Part shown: positions 59,765 to 64,000 of the stretch, piece by piece
Numbering within the stretch: the stretch's first letter is position 1
Layout: each line of letters opens with the position of its first letter
Source of the DNA: Barnesiella propionica
GTDB taxonomy: Bacteria; Bacteroidota; Bacteroidia; Bacteroidales; Barnesiellaceae
DNA: 64,000 nt
Assembly: GCF_025567045.1 (NCBI RefSeq)
Contig: NZ_JAOQJK010000001.1
Coordinates: 492,070-556,069 of the forward strand
Direction: 5' to 3'
Translations under genes and position numbers: made by a program
The notes under the pieces: generated by a model
Database searches by the model: none
What the model was told of the DNA's origin: nothing
The model's input: the letters and a program-made list of their open reading frames with translations, nothing else

Positions 59765-60193
59765 ATGGCAAAGCAAAGCGGCGGGATGCCGAAGATAGAC
59801 GAGGATTTCATGAAAGAGCTTATCTCGCAGGGTGTTCCCAGTAAAGAAGATAATAAACCGAATGATGCACCACATACCAATCTTGCATCACAAGTTACCC
59901 AAGAGGAACAGCAGACGGAAACGGTGCGGGTGGAGAAAACGACAAACCGCAAGCGCAAGGGCGGTTCGGGCGACTACCGGGAAACCTACTTTCAGAAAGT
60001 AGAACTGGCAGACCGACAGCCCTTGTACGTGAGCCGTACCACGCACGAAAAGCTGATGCGTATCGTGACAGTGATAGGCGGGCGCAAGGTGACGGTAAGC
60101 AGCTACGTGGAAAACATTCTGCTGCGACACTTCGAGCAGTACCAAGACGAGATAAACACCCTGTACGAAAGCAACTTCCAAAAGCCTGTCTGA
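59765..60193 (+). CDS. DUF3408 protein (TraB position)
   Basis: 142 residues. A charged disordered N-terminus and a C-terminal ribbon-helix-helix-like part (LYVSRTTHEKLMRIVTVIGG, RKVTVSSYVENILLRHFEQY), the DUF3408 family. With ParA it may form the partition or DNA-binding half of the system. One base after traA. Confidence 0.85.
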   Translation: MAKQSGGMPKIDEDFMKELISQGVPSKEDNKPNDAPHTNLASQVTQEEQQTETVRVEKTTNRKRKGGSGDYRETYFQKVELADRQPLYVSRTTHEKLMRIVTVIGGRKVTVSSYVENILLRHFEQYQDEINTLYESNFQKPV

Positions 60194-60195
60194 CT

Positions 60196-60696
60196 ATGGT
60201 AATCTATTGCATACTTACCGGGCTTTTGGTGTACTATATCGCCCTATGGCTGTGGTATCGCTACACGGACAGCCGGACATCACCGGGCAGAACGGATGAT
60301 GCGCCACTCCCACGAAACGGGGTTTCGGGCTACACGCTGATAGGTGAAAGCCGATACAAGGGCGGACTAATCGGGACAGCGCAGGACAAATCGGGACACA
60401 TCCCGCAAGCGGCTGAAAATGATACTATTTTTGCGCCGCAGGCTGACGGACAGCCGGAAGAAAACATTCCGGAAGCAGCAGCCGAAGCGGAAGAAACGCC
60501 CGGTTACGAGAATGACGAACCCGACTACGAGGACGAGGAAATAGCCGGGTACATGGACGGTGACGATGATACCGGACGGGCTACGGGCGTGAGCTTCGAT
60601 GAACTGGGCGTTTCTTCCGCTACGGCTGCTGTCCCTGCCGGAACTGGCGATACAAGCGAGGAACACGAAGCGTTCGACATGAACGATTTCCTATAA
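60196..60696 (+). CDS. Membrane-anchored conjugation protein (TraC/TraD position)
   Basis: 166 residues. One N-terminal membrane helix (YCILTGLLVYYIALWLWY), then an acidic low-complexity tail (EEDEE-rich, residues 85-120). I take it as the DUF4122-like protein of this position but with low certainty. It starts 2 bases after the DUF3408 gene. It contains a copy of the tandem box repeat (60364-60398) within the coding frame. Confidence 0.65.
   Translation: MVIYCILTGLLVYYIALWLWYRYTDSRTSPGRTDDAPLPRNGVSGYTLIGESRYKGGLIGTAQDKSGHIPQAAENDTIFAPQADGQPEENIPEAAAEAEETPGYENDEPDYEDEEIAGYMDGDDDTGRATGVSFDELGVSSATAAVPAGTGDTSEEHEAFDMNDFL
60364..60398 (+). repeat. Tandem 15-bp boxes, copy D (inside coding sequence)
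   Basis: GGACTAATCGGGACA (60364-60378), GCGCA, GGACAAATCGGGACA (60384-60398). The right 27 bases are identical to 58680-58706. Confidence 0.85.
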
Positions 60697-60866
60697 TATA
60701 ATAATGTATAAGCCTGACAGCATGAAACAACGGGATTACGGTTGATTGGCAACCTGAAAACCAAACAGACAAACGGGACTATCCCCGACCACTAAAATTT
60801 CAAATTATTCACCAGCCGGGAAAGGCGGACTATCCACCCGCCGCCCGGCATTAAAAACAAATCACA

Positions 60867-61163
60867 ATGAGAAAGAAAATCTTCTTGTCGGCGGCTATAC
60901 TTGCCGCCGTGGTAAGTGCCTACGCACAAGGAAACGGGCAGGCGGGCATCACCGAAGCCACGAACCTAATCACCGGGTATTTTGACCCCGGAACAAAACT
61001 GGTGTACGCAATCGGGGCGGTCTGCGGCTTGATTGGCGGGGTAAAAGTATATAACAAGTTTTCAAGCGGCGACCCCGACACCTCAAAGACCGCCGCCAGT
61101 TGGTTCGGGGCGTGCATCTTCCTGATTGTCGCCGCCACTATCCTACGTTCGTTCTTCCTCTAA
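60867..61163 (+). CDS. traE: Conjugal transfer protein TraE (DUF4134)
   Basis: 98 residues. Signal peptide-like start (FLSAAILAAVVSAYAQ), then two membrane helices (LVYAIGAVCGLIGGVKVY, WFGACIFLIVAATILRSF). DUF4134, VirB2-pilin-like in size and plan. Followed after 10 bases by traF. Confidence 0.92.
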   Translation: MRKKIFLSAAILAAVVSAYAQGNGQAGITEATNLITGYFDPGTKLVYAIGAVCGLIGGVKVYNKFSSGDPDTSKTAASWFGACIFLIVAATILRSFFL

Positions 61164-61173
61164 AAAGGCGGCA

Positions 61174-61509
61174 ATGTCTGAATATCCGGTAAACAGGGGT
61201 ATCGGGAAGCCGGTGGAGTTCAAGGGGCTGAAAAGCCAGTACCTCTTTATCTTTTGCGGCGGCTTGCTCGCTGTCTTCGTGGTGTTCATCGTCCTGTTCA
61301 TGGCAGGCGTGAACCAGTGGCTATGTATCGGTTTCATCGTGTCGGCTTCGCTGCTGCTCGTGTGGCAGACGTTCCGGCTCAACGCCAAGTACGGCACGCA
61401 CGGGCTGATGAAAGCTGCCGCACGCAAAAGACACCCACGCTTCATTATCAGCCGAAAGGCGATACCCCGGCTGTTCAACTACAAAAGAAGAAAGGAAGAA
61501 AGAACATGA
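61174..61509 (+). CDS. traF: Conjugal transfer protein TraF (DUF4133)
   Basis: 111 residues from the ATG at 61174. PVNRGIGKPVEFKGLKSQYL, two membrane helices (LFIFCGGLLAVFVVFIVLFM, WLCIGFIVSASLLLVWQ) and the end RKAIPRLFNYKRRKEE. DUF4133, VirB3-like. The stop overlaps the traG start (ATGA at 61506-61509). Confidence 0.92.
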   Translation: MSEYPVNRGIGKPVEFKGLKSQYLFIFCGGLLAVFVVFIVLFMAGVNQWLCIGFIVSASLLLVWQTFRLNAKYGTHGLMKAAARKRHPRFIISRKAIPRLFNYKRRKEERT

Positions 61510-63902
61510 GGAATATGTTAAAGGCTACCACGCTGGAAAGGAAATTTCCCCTTTTGGCGGTGGAGAACGGCTGCATCATTTCAAAGGATGCGGACATAAC
61601 GGTGGCTTTCAGGGTGGAACTGCCCGAACTGTTCACCGTCACCAGTGCCGAGTACGAAACCATACATTCGGCGTGGTACAAGGCGGTCAAGGTGCTGCCC
61701 GACTACTCCATAGTACACAAGCAGGACTTCTTCATCAAGGAGAACTACCAGCCCGACACCGAAAGGGACGAGCTTAGTTTTTTAAGCCGCTCCTTTGAAC
61801 GGCACTTCAATGAACGCCCGTTCCTGAACCATTACTGCTACCTGTTCCTGACGAAAACGACAAGGGAGAGAAGCCGCCGACAGAGCGACTTCTCCACCCT
61901 CTGCCGGGGCAGGATTGTACCGCAGGAGATAGCCGACAAGGAAGCGGCGGCAAAGTTCATCGAAGCGGTCGGGCAGTTTGAAAGGATTATGAACGACAGC
62001 GGGTTTGTCACCCTTACCCGGCTGGCGGCATCGGAAATCACCGGGCAGGACGGAAAGGCGGGCATCATCGAGAAATACTTCTCGCTCTCGCAAACCGACA
62101 CTACTTGCCTGAAAGACATCGGGCTGTACCCGGAAGAAATGCGGGTCGGGGACGATATACTGTGCCTGCACACGCTTTCGGACGTGGAAGATTTGCCCGG
62201 AAAGGTCGGGACGGACTGCCGATTTGAGAAGCTGTCCACAGACAGAAGCGATTGCAGGTTAAGTTTTGCCGCCCCGGTGGGCGTACTGTTGTCGTGTAAC
62301 CACGTCTATAACCAGTTCATCTTCATAGACGACCACGCCGAAAACCTGAAGAACTTCGAGCAGACCGCCCGGAATATGCAATCGCTCTCCCGCTACTCCC
62401 GTGCCAACCAAGTGAACAAGGAGTGGATAGACGAGTACCTGAACGAAGCGCATAGCAAGGGGCTTATCTCGGTGCGCTGCCACTGCAACGTCATGGCATG
62501 GAGCAATGACCGGGAAGAACTCAAACGCATACGCAACGATGTGGGAAGCCAGCTTGCACTAATGGAGTGCAAGCCACGCCACAACACCACCGACACGCCC
62601 ACGCTCTTTTGGGCGGGCATACCCGGCAACGAAGCCGACTTCCCCGCAGAGGAAAGTTTCTACACGTTCTTGGGGCAGGCTCTCTGCCTGTTCGTGGAAG
62701 AAACGAACTACAAGAGTTCGCTTTCGCCGTTCGGCATCAAAATGGTGGACAGGGTAAGCGGTCGCCCGCTGCACATCGACATATCGGATTTGCCCATGAA
62801 GAAAGGCATCACGACCAACAGAAACAAGTTCATACTTGGGCCGAGCGGGTCGGGTAAGTCCTTCTTCACCAACCACATGGTGCGCCAGTGTTACGAGCAG
62901 GGTGCGCACGTGCTGCTGGTCGATACGGGTAACAGTTACTTGGGGCTGTCCCAGCTTATCCACAACCGCACGCACGGCGAGGACGGGATTTATTTCACCT
63001 ACACCAACGAGAACCCGATAGCGTTCAACCCGTTCTATGTCGAGGACGGGGTATTTGACATCGAGAAAAAAGAGAGCATCAAGACCCTGATACTCACCCT
63101 GTGGAAGCGGGATGATGAAGCCCCCAAACGGTCGGAAGAAGTGGCGTTGTCAAACGCCGTGAGTGCCTATATCGAACTGATAGGCAAAGACCGTTCGGTA
63201 ACGCCCTGCTTCAACACGTTCTACGAGTTTGTCCGGGATGATTACCGCCGACAGCTTGAACAGAAGAACGTCAGGGAAAAGGATTTTGACATTGACAATT
63301 TCCTGAACGTGCTTGAACCGTACTATCGTGGCGGTGAGTACGACTACCTGCTGAACTCCGACAAGGAGCTGGATTTGCTGCATAAACGCTTCATTGTCTT
63401 TGAATTGGACAATATCAAAGACCACAAGATTTTATTCCCGGTAACGACTATCATCATCATGGAAGCCTTTATAAACAAAATGCGCAAGTTAAAGGGGATA
63501 AGGAAGTTAATACTAATTGAAGAAGCGTGGAAAGCGATTGCATCGGCGAACATGGCGGACTACATAAAATATTTGTACAAGACTGTCCGAAAGTATTTCG
63601 GGGAAGCGATTGTAGTCACGCAAGAGGTAGAGGATATTATTTCTTCCCCTATCGTGAAAGAAAGTATCATCAATAACTCGGACTGCAAAATATTGTTAGA
63701 CCAGCGAAAATACCTGAACAAGTTCGACAGCATACAGAACCTCTTGGGACTGACCGACAAGGAGCGTTCGCAGATATTGTCTATCAACATGGCGAACCAC
63801 CCCGGACGGAAGTACAAGGAAGTTTTCTTCTCGCTGGGCGGCACACAATCGGCGGTGTACGCCACGGAAGTTTCATTGGAAGAATATTACGTGCGCCCGT
63901 AA
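61506..63902 (+). CDS. traG: Conjugal transfer ATPase TraG, interrupted at its 3' end
   Basis: 798 residues as read. VirB4-type: Walker A (ILGPSGSGKSFFTNHMV near 445), LILIEEAWKAIAS near 665 and IVVTQEVEDIISS. The reading frame holds family likeness up to LEEYY (63890), then gives VRP and a stop. Relatives run on some 30-40 residues. The last bases belong to the intron start GTGCG at 63891, so the true C-terminus lies beyond the window. Confidence 0.9.
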   Translation: MRNMLKATTLERKFPLLAVENGCIISKDADITVAFRVELPELFTVTSAEYETIHSAWYKAVKVLPDYSIVHKQDFFIKENYQPDTERDELSFLSRSFERHFNERPFLNHYCYLFLTKTTRERSRRQSDFSTLCRGRIVPQEIADKEAAAKFIEAVGQFERIMNDSGFVTLTRLAASEITGQDGKAGIIEKYFSLSQTDTTCLKDIGLYPEEMRVGDDILCLHTLSDVEDLPGKVGTDCRFEKLSTDRSDCRLSFAAPVGVLLSCNHVYNQFIFIDDHAENLKNFEQTARNMQSLSRYSRANQVNKEWIDEYLNEAHSKGLISVRCHCNVMAWSNDREELKRIRNDVGSQLALMECKPRHNTTDTPTLFWAGIPGNEADFPAEESFYTFLGQALCLFVEETNYKSSLSPFGIKMVDRVSGRPLHIDISDLPMKKGITTNRNKFILGPSGSGKSFFTNHMVRQCYEQGAHVLLVDTGNSYLGLSQLIHNRTHGEDGIYFTYTNENPIAFNPFYVEDGVFDIEKKESIKTLILTLWKRDDEAPKRSEEVALSNAVSAYIELIGKDRSVTPCFNTFYEFVRDDYRRQLEQKNVREKDFDIDNFLNVLEPYYRGGEYDYLLNSDKELDLLHKRFIVFELDNIKDHKILFPVTTIIIMEAFINKMRKLKGIRKLILIEEAWKAIASANMADYIKYLYKTVRKYFGEAIVVTQEVEDIISSPIVKESIINNSDCKILLDQRKYLNKFDSIQNLLGLTDKERSQILSINMANHPGRKYKEVFFSLGGTQSAVYATEVSLEEYYVRP

Positions 63903-64000
63903 AGGGAATTTGACGAATGTCGCTTTGGCAAGCGACTGGGCAAGTGTTTAAAATGCCCATTAACAACCGCTAACCGGAGGGGAAAACCCCACAAGGGAAC
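63891..64000 (+). mobile_element. 5' end of a group II intron inserted in traG
   Basis: GTGCGCCCG at 63891 matches the GUGYG start of group II introns. Hairpins follow as in domain I: GTCGCTT-TGGC-AAGCGAC (63919-63936), TGGGCA with TGCCCA (63937-63942 and 63954-63959), and GGGG-AAAA-CCCC near 63978. The window ends before any maturase gene or domain V. Confidence 0.65.

Larger units (their letters stand above)
34568..64000. mobile_element. Integrative conjugative element (CTnDOT-like), left part
   Basis: From the tRNA fragment to the right edge the composition and gene content are those of a Bacteroidales conjugative transposon: tyrosine recombinase, RteC, topB, DUF3945, MobABC and TraA-TraG in the usual order. 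The conjugation core is GC-rich, whereas accessory blocks (36.7-40.6 kb, 50.1-52.8 kb) are AT-rich. The right end, with traH onwards, is beyond the window. Confidence 0.85.

Overview
The window looks like a gut-type member of the Bacteroidales. Promoters follow the Bacteroidetes pattern (a TTTG-like -33 box, about 20 bases, then TAnnTTTG at -7). Two secreted proteins carry type IX secretion (T9SS) C-terminal sorting domains, and a gingipain-like C25 protease, DUF4252/ECF-sigma loci and an HU-CCDC81/SPOR protein are present. A T9SS-positive family such as Barnesiellaceae, Tannerellaceae or Odoribacteraceae fits; the species cannot be fixed from this sequence alone. All calls are by eye: no database search was run.

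Layout. 1-7.4 kb: chromosome, with a SIR2-like/zinc-ribbon/M48 protease gene group, an outer-membrane beta-barrel, an MBL-fold hydrolase, a promoter-driven structured RNA and a nucleotidyltransferase-HEPN protein. 7.4-12.8 kb: AT-rich island with a two-gene restriction-like system (type IIG-like methylase plus a separate PD-(D/E)XK protein) and a decayed relaxase. 12.8-15.9 kb: a secreted M43 metalloprotease gene flanked by an 87-bp direct repeat and lying just downstream of tRNA-Lys. 16-34.4 kb: ordinary chromosome (lrgAB, recQ, recJ, mscS, TPR and SPOR proteins, DUF2089/YIP1/hydrolase operon, DUF4252/sigma operon, hydroxyacid dehydrogenase, T9SS protein plus C25 protease).

34.6 kb to the right edge: an integrative conjugative element of the CTnDOT-like type, entered through the 3' end of a tRNA gene whose truncated copy remains at 34556-34581. 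In order it holds a TetR regulator and tyrosine recombinase, a seven-gene array of immunity-like genes, araC/rteC regulation, an excision-type gene, a Toprim-ATPase, a RibD-like reductase, topB, DUF3945, a variable block (cassette relic, integrase stub, Crp/Fnr, lipoprotein), an AbiEi/AbiEii-like pair, mobC-mobB-mobA with an oriT-like region, and traA to traG. traG is cut at 63891 by what looks like the 5' end of a group II intron.

The strongest candidate system is the array at 36.7-41.1 kb. Short genes in one orientation (a T6SS-immunity-like DUF1851 protein, an LRR protein, a secreted protein and three membrane proteins among them) are separated by about 55-bp imperfect hairpins that share a frame, share bulge positions and change their stem bases in compensating pairs, like integron attC sites. 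It follows a XerC/D-type recombinase whose promoter overlaps a TetR-type palindrome. A seventh copy of the hairpin, still attached to the 3' end of another DUF1851-type immunity gene, lies inverted 9 kb away (50154-50325), which supports cassette mobility. This resembles the recombinase-associated acquired interbacterial defence (rAID) clusters of gut Bacteroidales as I remember them; the hairpin architecture and the relic are what I can show here.
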